The notes below the pieces were generated by a model that did not search any database, was not told the origin of the DNA, and was given only the letters and a program-made list of their open reading frames with translations. Source: Puniceibacterium antarcticum (lineage in GTDB: Bacteria > Pseudomonadota > Alphaproteobacteria > Rhodobacterales > Rhodobacteraceae). From it: a stretch of 64,000 nucleotides of DNA. Below, piece by piece: positions 1-9,500 of the stretch; within the stretch, counting starts at the first letter, position 1, and each line of letters begins with the position of its first letter. A program made the position numbers and the translations under genes. Where the stretch lies: NCBI RefSeq assembly GCF_002760615.1, contig NZ_AWWI01000060.1, positions 62,001 through 126,000 on the forward strand, written 5' to 3'.

Positions 1-297
1 ACCAAGACCAGCCTGAACCCGTTCGAGATTGAGAACATCCGCAGCGGCAAGCCCGGCATGCTGCTGGGCATCAATTGGCTGTTCTCCAACCGCTTGCCCT
101 ATGACAGCAACGGCTATCGCCTGAACCCGATCTGGACCAAGTCCAATGTCGTCGCCGGGTTCTGGCAGGATGTCGATGGCCGGATGTGGAATGACACGGC
201 CGCCAAGAACCTGCCGTATCTCTACGTCGACGCCTACGTGCAGGCGGGCCGTATGCAAGACACGGGCGTGCGCATCATCCGCAACGTCGAGAGCTGA
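1..297 (+). CDS. Phage major capsid protein, C-terminal part (cut by window edge)
   Basis: The frame is open from base 1 and ends with TGA at 295-297, giving 98 residues. An internal ATG at 58 is not the start, because the frame continues upstream with coding-like sequence (TKTSLNPFEIENIRSGKPG). The visible part ends in a segment typical of coat protein C-termini (YVDAYVQAGRMQDTGVRIIRNVES). Its place just upstream of the tail tube genes is where T7-like podoviruses carry the major capsid gene. Family assignment rests mainly on position; another head protein is possible. Confidence 0.6.
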   Translation, partial: TKTSLNPFEIENIRSGKPGMLLGINWLFSNRLPYDSNGYRLNPIWTKSNVVAGFWQDVDGRMWNDTAAKNLPYLYVDAYVQAGRMQDTGVRIIRNVES

Positions 298-303
298 CCG
301 GAC

Positions 304-329
304 CAGGCCGGTCTATTCAGCCCGGCCTG
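304..329 (+). terminator. GC-rich hairpin after the capsid gene
   Basis: CAGGCCGG (304-311) pairs with CCGGCCTG (322-329) around a 10-base loop, 7 bases after the capsid stop. There is no clear U-tract, so it may be a leaky terminator or an mRNA 3'-end stabiliser rather than a full stop. Confidence 0.45.
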
Positions 330-360
330 ACCTGACCCCAAAATCCTTCAGGAGAGAGCC

Positions 361-819
361 ATGGCCGTCGTTTCCGGCAAATCCAACCTTATCCGTGATC
401 ATTTCGACATCACCGCAGTGCCGCCCGACCCCGAAGTGGCGCGCGGCCGTCTGATCCTGTCCACCGGGCGGGTGACCAATCTGACCACCGACAGCAACTT
501 GTCCAAATATTGCATCGCTGAAGTGCCATCCAAGGCGCTGGTGCATGAGGATACGTTTTTCGACGTGGCGGACTGGGGCTTTGCCCAGATCGTGATCGGC
601 ACCGAAACCGACACCGATGCGCTGGTCGATCAGACCAAGGCGACCGAAAACATCGTGACCCCCTTTGCTGTCGGCGATACCAGCCATCTCAAGCGCTGGT
701 GGGAAGTTCTGGGCCTTGCCGCAGATCCCAATGGGCTGCTGGAACTCTGGGTGCATGCAGAGGCAAACGCCACCGCTGCGGGCACCATGGATTTCCGCAT
801 CGCCTATATCATGCCCTAA
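361..819 (+). CDS. Phage structural protein of unknown type (head/decoration candidate)
   Basis: A 152-residue protein with a good Shine-Dalgarno (aggagag, 8 bases before ATG). It has no signal peptide or membrane segment. The sequence is beta-rich with a Thr/Ala-rich C-terminus, as in small head-decoration or neck proteins. It lies between the capsid gene and the gp11-like gene, flanked on both sides by strong hairpins (304-329 and 827-851), which suggests a highly expressed virion component. I do not recognise the family; function is inferred from position only. Confidence 0.6.
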   Translation: MAVVSGKSNLIRDHFDITAVPPDPEVARGRLILSTGRVTNLTTDSNLSKYCIAEVPSKALVHEDTFFDVADWGFAQIVIGTETDTDALVDQTKATENIVTPFAVGDTSHLKRWWEVLGLAADPNGLLELWVHAEANATAAGTMDFRIAYIMP

Positions 820-826
820 ACCAAAC

Positions 827-851
827 GGCGGCCGGGTCTGACCCGGCTGCC
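827..851 (+). terminator. Long hairpin between head and tail genes
   Basis: GGCGGCCGGGT (827-837) pairs with ACCCGGCTGCC (841-851): eleven base pairs with one G-U and a three-base loop, directly after the stop of the preceding gene. No U-tract follows, so read-through into the tail genes is likely. Confidence 0.45.
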
Positions 852-865
852 CACGAGGTTGCCTG

Positions 866-1462
866 ATGACCACAGCCATTGCCGCCAGTTTTATCGCCCG
901 ACAGGCCTTTCGCATGATGGAACTGCGTCCGCTGCAGTCTTTTGGTGAAAACACCGAAGAGGCGATCGGGGCCACGGAGCAATACCCCGAGGCCATGGGC
1001 ATGGTTTTGGAAGCATATGACTGGTCGTTTGCCCGCCGCCTTTTCAAGCCTGCCCTGGCCGATCTGGGCCCGACAGAGGTGGCGGATCCGGACTTTCCTT
1101 TCACCTATACCATGCCGCCCGAGCTGTTGAAGCTGCGCAAGGTCTATGATCATGTGCGCTACCGGCTGGACGGTGCCCTTTTGCGGTGCGATCGGGCGGG
1201 TGTCCTGGTGCGTGGTACGATCCGCATCACAAACGAAAACCGATGCCCCTCTGATTTCAAGCTGGCGGTGTCCTGCCAGCTGGCGGTCCTGTTAAGCCCA
1301 AAATTCGTGGGATCACGCACCAAACGTGTGGAGCTGAAGGACGATCTAAGCACCGCCTTCCAGCGTGCGATCACGTCGGACAATTCCACAGCATCCGCCA
1401 GCCGCATCGATGGCCTGTCTGCGCAGACCAGCGATGACTGGGTGGCCGAGGTGCTGCGATGA
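866..1462 (+). CDS. T7 gp11-like tail tubular protein A
   Basis: A 198-residue protein, close to the 196 residues of T7 gp11. The N-terminal part (MMELRPLQSFGENTEEA, then an AYDWSFARR segment and a YTMPPELLKLRKVYD segment) has the pattern of tail tubular protein A/gatekeeper proteins: a helical start followed by a beta domain. It would form the adaptor ring between portal and nozzle. Its stop overlaps the start of the gp12-like gene by four bases (ATGA), as expected for co-translated tail genes. The assignment combines motif pattern, length and position. Confidence 0.8.
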   Translation: MTTAIAASFIARQAFRMMELRPLQSFGENTEEAIGATEQYPEAMGMVLEAYDWSFARRLFKPALADLGPTEVADPDFPFTYTMPPELLKLRKVYDHVRYRLDGALLRCDRAGVLVRGTIRITNENRCPSDFKLAVSCQLAVLLSPKFVGSRTKRVELKDDLSTAFQRAITSDNSTASASRIDGLSAQTSDDWVAEVLR

Positions 1463-3927
1463 CGGCGACACGGCCGCCGCAGGTTGCCTGGTCCAGTGGC
1501 GAGCTGGACCCGCTGCTGCATGCGCGTGAGGATTTCCAGCGCCACCAGACCGGCCTTGCGATCTGCAGGGGCTTTCTGCCCCTGCGCCAGGGCGGTTTTA
1601 CGCGTGCGCCTGGCACGATCTTTCGCGGCACGACACGCGGCAACAGCGTGGCGGTCCGGGTGCCCTTTGTCTTCTCGACCAGCGATGCCCAGGCACTGGA
1701 ATTCAGCGACGGCAAGATGCGCGTTTGGCGCTATGGCGTACTGGTTCTGAGTGGCGGCGTACCTTACGAGATCGATACACCCTTCACCGCGGCGGATCTG
1801 GCAAACCTGAATTATCTGCAGGATGCAGATGTCATGTACCTTGTCGACGGCCGCAACCCCATGCAGCAGCTGAGCCGCTTTGCCATCGACAACTGGACCC
1901 TTGCAGAGGCTGAGCTGGATGCCGGACCCTTCCGAGTGCAGAACCTGGACGAGGATCGCACCATCCAGGTGACCAACGGTGCCGGGTCCGGTGCCATCAC
2001 TGCCTGGGTGGCCAATGCCAATCTTATCGTCAATGATATCCGCAAATTTGGATTGCGTGTCTATCGCTACAAGGGCACCGGCGAGACCATTGGCGTTGCC
2101 ACAGATGGATCTGTCGGACCAAACCCGCCCAGCCATGCGGCCGGAACAGTGGCAAGCACAGTTACACCAGATCCCGGCGCAACCTATGCCTTTTGGGAAT
2201 TTTTGTACGACACCAGTGTCAAACCGGGTGATACAAATGTGACGCTGTCTGCAGTTGGCGATCTATTCACACCTGAACATCTGGGCGTGGTCTATCTTCT
2301 GGAACCAACAGACTGGCTTAAAGTGCCGATCTGGACTGGGAATGTCGATGTCAACAACGGCCAGCTGGTCCGTTATGATGGCAATGTCTATGAACTGAGT
2401 TTGGCCAGCAATACCGGTGTAAATCCACCGGTGCATACCTCTGGCACCGTACAAACCGATCTGAACAGATCCACCCGTTACCGGCATGTCTCCACCGAAA
2501 TCGGCGTCGTAAAGATCACGGAAGTGCTGGATGCAAACACCGCACTGGCCGATGTGATCAAAGCCGTACCGCAACCCTGCATCGATGATCCGACCTATCG
2601 CTGGTCAGAGGGTGCCTGGAACGACATTTATGGCAATCCGCGCCATATTGCGCTGCACCAACAGCGCCTGTTTGCAGCACGCACTGAGACCGAGCCTCGC
2701 ACAATCACTGCATCGACCATTGCTGCCTATCGCGATTTTGAGCCCGGCGATGAAGACGACAGCAGCTTTTCCTATGACATCGGTGGCGTCAGTTCAAAGA
2801 ACGAAATCAACTGGCTGATATCCGGCAAGCGGGGCATCTATATCGGCTCGCTTGGCGGAGTGCGCCTAGGATCCTCCGGCGGCAGGGATGAGCCGATCAC
2901 GCTGGCGACCTTTCGCCCAGAAGTTGTGGCGACCGACGGTGCTGCAGCGGTTCAGCCCGCGCTGCCCTACGGCTGGCCCGTCTATGTCACGCGGGACAAA
3001 TCGCGTGTCATGGAAACCCGCTACAATTTTTCCGAAGATGATATGAGCCCGGTCGAGCTGTCGCTGCCGTCGCAGCATCTGGGCAATCCGGGTTTCGAAC
3101 AGATCGTCTGGCAGCCATCGCCCTATCAAAGGGGCTGGTTTCGCCGTGGCGACGGCACGCTGGCCTGTCTGATCTACGACCCCAAGGAAAATGTCCTGGG
3201 CTGGGCACCGGTCCCGGTTGCGGGTGGTTTCGTCGAGCATATGGACATCACGCCCAGCGAGGACAGCCGCTATGACATCCTGACCATGATCGTGCGCCGC
3301 ATCATCGATGGCGAGACCGTGCGCTGTATCGAAGAGCAGGCGCTGAACGTGTTGCCCATGAACGGGGCCAGCGGTGTCGAAAACTTCAATCACGCCTTTT
3401 GCAGCGCAGAGTTTTCCCCCGCATCGCCCACCAGTGAATTTTCCATGCCCCATCTGGCCGGTGAAATCGTTTCTGCCTGGACCGATCGCGGATCCTATGA
3501 TGGCCTGAACGTCGCCCCCGATGGCGGCGTGATCCTGCCCGATCCGGTCAGCCATGCGTTCATCGGCCTGTTCGATGACACACACCGGGTGCGCACGCTG
3601 AGCATCCGCGCCGATGCGAAGGATGGCGACACACGCGGCAGAAAGCGGCGGTTGCAAAAAGGCAGCGCCCTGATCCTGCACCGCACCGCCGGCGGCTTTG
3701 TTGCAGCTGTCGAGCGCAGCCGCGCCGAGCAGGAATATGTCGGATCACAGACAGAGATCCTGCCCTATTCGGTGGGCGAGCAGATGGCCCGCGATGCCAA
3801 CGGCATTGTCGAGATCGATATCCAGAGCGGCGAAGCCCACGAAGTTGCGATCGAATTCACGCCTGATGGCCTGAAACCCATGACCATCACTGGCCTCGTG
3901 CCCAATATCGAAGAGGTTGGCGGCTGA
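1459..3927 (+). CDS. T7 gp12-like tail tubular protein B (nozzle)
   Basis: An 822-residue protein (T7 gp12 has 794). The start VAWSSGELDPLLHAREDFQRHQTGLAICRGFLPLRQGGFTRAPGT-like region (roughly residues 8-55) is characteristic of nozzle proteins, which begin with a segment in which the subunit recognises the gp11 ring. The body is beta-rich, and residues about 390-420 hold the RHIALHQQRLFAARTE pattern seen in this family. It forms the tail tube exit for DNA and ejected proteins. The ATG overlaps the previous stop and its own stop overlaps the next ATG by one base. Confidence 0.85.
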   Translation: MTATRPPQVAWSSGELDPLLHAREDFQRHQTGLAICRGFLPLRQGGFTRAPGTIFRGTTRGNSVAVRVPFVFSTSDAQALEFSDGKMRVWRYGVLVLSGGVPYEIDTPFTAADLANLNYLQDADVMYLVDGRNPMQQLSRFAIDNWTLAEAELDAGPFRVQNLDEDRTIQVTNGAGSGAITAWVANANLIVNDIRKFGLRVYRYKGTGETIGVATDGSVGPNPPSHAAGTVASTVTPDPGATYAFWEFLYDTSVKPGDTNVTLSAVGDLFTPEHLGVVYLLEPTDWLKVPIWTGNVDVNNGQLVRYDGNVYELSLASNTGVNPPVHTSGTVQTDLNRSTRYRHVSTEIGVVKITEVLDANTALADVIKAVPQPCIDDPTYRWSEGAWNDIYGNPRHIALHQQRLFAARTETEPRTITASTIAAYRDFEPGDEDDSSFSYDIGGVSSKNEINWLISGKRGIYIGSLGGVRLGSSGGRDEPITLATFRPEVVATDGAAAVQPALPYGWPVYVTRDKSRVMETRYNFSEDDMSPVELSLPSQHLGNPGFEQIVWQPSPYQRGWFRRGDGTLACLIYDPKENVLGWAPVPVAGGFVEHMDITPSEDSRYDILTMIVRRIIDGETVRCIEEQALNVLPMNGASGVENFNHAFCSAEFSPASPTSEFSMPHLAGEIVSAWTDRGSYDGLNVAPDGGVILPDPVSHAFIGLFDDTHRVRTLSIRADAKDGDTRGRKRRLQKGSALILHRTAGGFVAAVERSRAEQEYVGSQTEILPYSVGEQMARDANGIVEIDIQSGEAHEVAIEFTPDGLKPMTITGLVPNIEEVGG

Positions 3928-4427
3928 TGTGCATCATTGAGGCAGGGGCAGCAATTGCAGGCGCAGCGCAGGCTTTGACGCTGGCGCAGGGTCTACAGCT
4001 TGCCGGGACCGCCGTCGCTGCAGGTGGATCAATCTGGCAGGGTGTGCAGGCCCAGAACACGGCCACTGCGCAGATCAAAGAGATCCAGACCCAGAAAGAA
4101 CAGACGCTGCAGCAGAATGCAGTCGAGGATCAGCGTTATCGTGGCCAGTTCCGTCGCCAGATCGCGACGCAGCGGGCCGAGTTGGCATCGCGCGGCATTG
4201 ATCTGGGTAGCCCGTCCGCCGTCTATCTGGGCCAGACCGCTGCCGAAGAAATGGCCTTTGGATCCGCATCGATCCGCCAGACGGGGCAAGCGCAGGTGAC
4301 CGAGCTGACCGGCCAGCAGCGTCTGCTGCGTGCGCAGGGTCAGAATGCCATGCTGAAGGGTGGGCTGTCTGCAGCGGGCAGCGTTCTGACAGCGGCCCCC
4401 GAGATCTGGCCGGAGCTGCTGAATTGA
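3927..4427 (+). CDS. Internal virion protein, T7 gp14-like
   Basis: A 166-residue Ala/Gln-rich protein. A hydrophobic glycine/alanine stretch near residues 5-35 is followed by a helical region full of Gln and Arg (QIKEIQTQKEQTLQQNAVEDQRYRGQFRRQ), then the motif ASRGIDLGSPSAVYLGQTAAE. That motif is frequent in small podoviral ejection proteins that form the outer-membrane pore. The size is near that of T7 gp14 (196). It lies directly after the nozzle gene, as in T7, with one-base overlap. Confidence 0.7.
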   Translation: MCIIEAGAAIAGAAQALTLAQGLQLAGTAVAAGGSIWQGVQAQNTATAQIKEIQTQKEQTLQQNAVEDQRYRGQFRRQIATQRAELASRGIDLGSPSAVYLGQTAAEEMAFGSASIRQTGQAQVTELTGQQRLLRAQGQNAMLKGGLSAAGSVLTAAPEIWPELLN

Positions 4428-6508
4428 CCCGGCTGACGGTCCCCACTGCCGGTATCAGCGCGGGCCCCGTCGCCCGTGCCACCCCGCAGCAGGCGCCCGA
4501 GGGCGGCGCCGCCTTTTCCGAGCTGGGCCAGACCTTGTTCCGTGTCGGCACCGGGCTTGAAAACGAACGCCTGGACCGCGAGATGAAACGCGCCCAAGTG
4601 GACGTGACCCGCGATGTGAACGATCTGCGCTTGCAGGTCGAAGAGATCGGCGATCCGGACGCCGCAGATCAGGCCTGGCAAGAGGGGGTGAAAGGTCTGC
4701 GCGATCGTTTCCAGACCGAAACGACAGATACCGGCCGCCCACGGATCGATCCTAAGAACAGCGAAAAGTTTGGGCTGGTTTTTGATGACCTGACCAATTC
4801 CGTGGCATACAGTCTGGGCCGCCGCACGTTGGGCCTGCGCAATGCAGAGCGCGAAGCAACCTATGTCAATTATGCCTATGAGGCCGCGCGCACCGGCGCC
4901 AGCGCTGATGAAGGCACGATCGATGTGCTGGTGTCGCAAGGTGATGAGCAGATCGATGGCCTGGTGGCCGCTGGCGTGATTGATGCGGCCGAGGCCGAGC
5001 GCCGGCGGATCGGGTTGCGTGGCGACATCTCGAATGCACGCGCAATCCGCATGGTCAAGGAGGATCCGGAAGGCTTTATTGCTAAGTCCACAGCAGGCGG
5101 CTTTGACGGCTTGGAGGCTGACACGGTCGCAAGTTATCAGGTGCAGGCCCAGAATGCGATCGAGGCCGATGCCAAGGCCGCTGCCACGGCTGCAGAGAAA
5201 GCCGCCAAGGAACGCAAGACGGCCGTCGATGACAGGGTCAAGGAAATTCGCGACATTGCTGCCGATGGTCGCGAGGCGGTGGATGAGCAGTTCCTGAGCA
5301 ATCCCGAGGTCAAGGCATCCGAATTCTTTGGCGAGGCACAGGCTGCGATTTCCCTGCGCAAGGAAAACGGATCGCTGGCCACCATGAACCCGGCCCAGCT
5401 GGACACGTTGATCGCAGCGGAAAAGGGCCAGAAGGTCGCGAAGCCCTACCAGACCGAGCGGCTGAAGGTTCTGCAGAAATGGCGCGATGATCACGAAAAG
5501 GGCTATGACGAAGACGCCATAAAATATGCCGACAAGGTCGGTGTCGCAAAGATCACACCCATCGATTTTACGGCAGACAGCACGACGCTTGCGACCGAGC
5601 TGACCCGCCGCGCCGAAATCGGCACTGATCTGGTCGATCAAGGCTATACCCGTGACCGGCGCATTCTGACGGATGATGAGGCGGATCATCTCAAGACCGC
5701 CCTTGATGTCGATGCGGATCCGGAGGAACGCCTGCGCCTGGCTGCAACGATCGCGGGCACGCTGGGCACGGGCGAGCTGATCAAGCTGGATGATGATCCG
5801 GTGTTGATCCATGCCGGGGATTTTATCGCAGCGGGCAATTCGCCTGGCCGTGCGCTGGACATGCTGCGCGGCGAGGCGGCGATGGCGCGCGACAACATCG
5901 TCATGCCACCGCTGAAGGACCGGCGCGGCGCATCCTTTGAAGTGCTGGACGCGGTCTATGCAGATCTGCCCGGCGGTGATGCGCTGCAAGAGCGCACACT
6001 GGCAGCGGCAGACGCGCTTTATGCGCAGCGAATGGGGCGGATTGATCCGACGGCCGACATCGACCAGGACCGCTATCAGCAGGCCCTTCATGAGGCGCTG
6101 GGGGGTGTCGGCAGGTATGGTACCAGTCAGGCCCGTGGCGGCATCCAGGACATGGACGGTGTGCCGGTCCTGCTGCCCAAGGGGATCAGCGTGGACAGCG
6201 CCCAGATCGCGATCGCCACATCCGGCACGGTAAAAGACCCGACCAACCCGCGCGCCGCCCAGTGGTCTGATGAGGCTTTCGCCAACCGCATGCGCATCGC
6301 TTCGGGCGGGCAGGTGCCAGACATCAACGGCGAACTGCCGGACCGTCGCACGCTGAGCGATCTGCAGATCATGGCGGTGGGCGACGACAGCTATGTGTTT
6401 GTCCGCCCGGCTGCAGATATGGCGGATCCGCCGACCATGCTGATGAACCAGGATGGTGCACCTTTCACCTTCAGCTTGCGCCGTCTTGTGCGTGAGGTGC
6501 GCAAATGA
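4424..6508 (+). CDS. Internal virion (ejection) protein, T7 gp15-like
   Basis: A 694-residue, mostly helical, acidic protein without signal peptide; T7 gp15 has 747. The start is TTG at 4424, overlapping the TGA of the preceding gene (sequence ATTGACC), and no better start lies nearby. Residues about 240-275 form an Ala/Lys-rich coiled coil (AIEADAKAAATAAEKAAKE). The second of three consecutive ejection proteins, it would form part of the periplasmic DNA tunnel. The stop overlaps the next ATG by four bases. The call rests on order, size and composition rather than on a strong motif. Confidence 0.7.
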   Translation: MTRLTVPTAGISAGPVARATPQQAPEGGAAFSELGQTLFRVGTGLENERLDREMKRAQVDVTRDVNDLRLQVEEIGDPDAADQAWQEGVKGLRDRFQTETTDTGRPRIDPKNSEKFGLVFDDLTNSVAYSLGRRTLGLRNAEREATYVNYAYEAARTGASADEGTIDVLVSQGDEQIDGLVAAGVIDAAEAERRRIGLRGDISNARAIRMVKEDPEGFIAKSTAGGFDGLEADTVASYQVQAQNAIEADAKAAATAAEKAAKERKTAVDDRVKEIRDIAADGREAVDEQFLSNPEVKASEFFGEAQAAISLRKENGSLATMNPAQLDTLIAAEKGQKVAKPYQTERLKVLQKWRDDHEKGYDEDAIKYADKVGVAKITPIDFTADSTTLATELTRRAEIGTDLVDQGYTRDRRILTDDEADHLKTALDVDADPEERLRLAATIAGTLGTGELIKLDDDPVLIHAGDFIAAGNSPGRALDMLRGEAAMARDNIVMPPLKDRRGASFEVLDAVYADLPGGDALQERTLAAADALYAQRMGRIDPTADIDQDRYQQALHEALGGVGRYGTSQARGGIQDMDGVPVLLPKGISVDSAQIAIATSGTVKDPTNPRAAQWSDEAFANRMRIASGGQVPDINGELPDRRTLSDLQIMAVGDDSYVFVRPAADMADPPTMLMNQDGAPFTFSLRRLVREVRK

Positions 6509-9500
6509 CCTTCACCCTCGGGCAGATCAAAAGCGCGCCGCTGATGGCCCCGCTGCAGGGGCAGCTTCCGGATTTTGGCGAAACCTTCAGCGCCGGGGTT
6601 CAGGCGGAGCGGATCGAGACAGACAGCTGGCAGCGCGCACAGCGCACAAGCCGCAGCCTGCTGGACGAACAGAAGGATCAGCTGACATCCGGCAACCTCT
6701 ATGGCGACGGCCCGACACCGACGCGCGCGCGATCGACACAGGCGCAGTTCGATCATCAGCTGGATTATGTCCTGGCGCGCAACGCCGAAATGCTGGGCAC
6801 CAATCCGGAGCTGCGCAGATTTGGCGTGCCTTTGCCCACCACCCGCGAGGAATTTGCCGCCGAGGTCACCACCCGTCTGAAGGCTGAGCATGACGATGCC
6901 ATGGACGTGCTGCAGATCGGCAGCGGTGGCACCGCCTTTCTGGGCCGGATGTGGGCCGGTGTCACGGATCAGAACACCGTGCTGGCCCTGCCGTTCGGTG
7001 CCCCGGCCGGGTCGCGCATTCTGGTCGCGGCTGGGGTAGAGGCGGCAGTCAACACCGGGATCGAGGCGCTGACCCTGGGGCGTCAGTACGACATGGCCGA
7101 CAGGCTGGATCTGCCCCAGCCGAACACTGCCCTGCAGCTGGGCATGGCGGCTGTGACTGGTGGCATTCTGGGGGGCGGTATCGCAGGGGCAGGGCGGTAT
7201 CTGAGCTATCGGCGTACCAGGGCCGATGCCCTGGCAGCACAGCGCCCCGAAGGCGCGCCGCAGCTGGGCTTTTCCGATGATGTCGCCCAGGCCGAGCGCG
7301 AGCTGCGCGGTCAGGCCCCCAGATCAGATCGCGCACCGCAGCCAGCGGCATCGCCACCCCCTGGCGCACCGGCTGGCTGGGTCGAGATCGAGAATGGGAT
7401 TTTTGCCGGTGAAAGCGGTGGAGATTTCAACGCGCTGTTCGGCTTCCAGAACCGCCAGGGCGGCACGTTTCAGGATGTGAAGCTGACCGAAATGACGGTT
7501 GACCAGGCGCTGGATTTTTCCGCACCCAGTGGCGCCTATGGCCAGTGGGTCAAAGGCAAGATCGGCAGCGTTGCCACCCCGATGGGGGCGTTTCAGGTTG
7601 TGGGATCCACCCTGCGCGCCGCGAAAAAGGGCCTTGGCCTGCGTGGCGATGAAGTCATGGACGAAGCCCTGCAGCGCAGGATCGGCGTCTGGATCTACCG
7701 CGAGCAGGGGACCGGTGCCTGGGAAGGGTATCGCGGCCCACGCCGTGATCCTGTCGGGCCAGTCAATCCCAATGCCCGCGCGCAGGAATTTCGCGGCTAT
7801 TCGCAGACATCGCGCGGTTACACCCAGACCGGACAGGTCAGTGCAGGCGATGGGATCCGCGTCGATGTGGAATATCAGGTTGTGGATCTGGCCAGCCTGC
7901 AGCGCGCCAGCGGTGATCTGCAGCCGCGCGATCGCAGCCGCGCATCGAGCGATGAGCAGATCAGCGCCATTGCCTCCGGGCTGGATCCCGCCCGCCTGAT
8001 GCCATCGCCAGAGGCGGACCGGGGCGCGCCCATCGTTGGCCCCGACAGCGTGATCGAAAGCGGCAATGGCCGCATCGGAGCACTCGAACGCGCGTATCAG
8101 ATGTATCCGGACCGGGCCGATGCCTACCGCCGCCAGATCGCCGATGCGGGTTTTCCCATTCCGGAAGGGATCGATCAACCGGTCCTGATCGCGCGGCGCA
8201 CGTCTGAAATGGACAGCGGCCAGCGGCAGGGATTTGTGCGCGCCGCCAATCAGTCGCAACTGGCCCGGATGAGTGCGACCGAACGTGCCGGTGTCGATGC
8301 ACGTGGCCTGAATTCGCAGACCATTGGATTGTTTAACCCGGCCCATGGCCTCGACACAATCGCCAACCGCGATTTCACCCGCGCCGTGCTGAACACGATC
8401 CCCCAGGCCGAACGCGCCGGGCTGGTCGATGCCGCCGGTGCCGTGAATGCCGAAGGCGCGCGCCGCATCCGTGATGCGCTGTTTGCCCGGGCATACGACG
8501 CGCCAGACATCATCGCGCGCTACGCCGAAACCGAAGCCGGGCCGCTCAAGTCCCTGATGGATGCCCTGGTCGATGCTGCCCCCCAATGGGCGGCCCTGCG
8601 CAATGCTGTAGCTGATGGCCGTGTCCGCCCGGAAATGGACATCACACCCTTTGTGCTGGATGCGATGCGCACCATCGCCCTGGCGCGCGAGCTGGCGGCC
8701 CGCGACGGCGGCAAGATCGGCGCGGCCCTGGACAACATGCTGGCGCAGACCGATGCCTTTGTCGGTGACACAGCGCCGCTGACCGTGGCGCTGATCCGCA
8801 AGTTTGCCCCCGGTGGCCGGACCGCCAACAAAGAAAAGATTGCCGACTTCCTGAAGCGCTATGCGGATGAGGCCCAAAAGATCGGCGGCACCGAACGTGG
8901 GCTTTTCGATGCGCCAGGCCCACTGGACGCGCTGAAGGCCATTGATCGCAGCGCCTTCAGCGGTTTGACCGAGATCGGCCGCGCCGCCGTGCCAGCCGCC
9001 CCCACGCGCGACCTGCAGCTGCAGGACATGCCCGAGGGGGCCTTTGCCGATGGCGCATCCAGCCCCGAAGTGCTGGCCGTCAACAAAAGTGTCCTGAGCG
9101 AGATGCAGGCGGCCCTGCAAACCCGCCAGCTGACCCAAGCCGAAGATGAGGCGATCGAGCAGATGCTGGAAACCCAGATCCGCGCGAAAACCAGCCTGAC
9201 CCCCGATCAGCAAAAGCGCATCGATCAAAGCTATGCCACCAACGGCGCCGATGATGTGGCGCAGCTGATCCGCTCAGGCATGGTCGATGCCCCCCAAGAG
9301 ATGACGCTTTATCGCGGCTTTGCCGGATCTGATGTTGCCCCCGATGGGTTGCTGTCCTTCAGCGCCAGCCAGAAGACAGCCGCGAATTTTGGCCGGGTCG
9401 AAACCGTGACCATTCCTGCAGGCACACCGATCTATTCGCCCCGCTCTGGCATCTCTGGCGGCGAGGTGCTTGTCCCGCGTGAAACCTATGAGGGCCTGAC

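Noticed and set aside
4340-6091. Long open frame (583 codons) on the minus strand opposite the gp15-like gene
   Set aside because: No ribosome site, composition of a mirror frame in GC-rich DNA, and the + strand frame is a convincing ejection protein with overlapping neighbours.
7324-9228. Long open frame (634 codons) on the minus strand opposite the gp16-like gene
   Set aside because: Shadow of a frame with recognisable domains on the + strand; no motif or start signal of its own.
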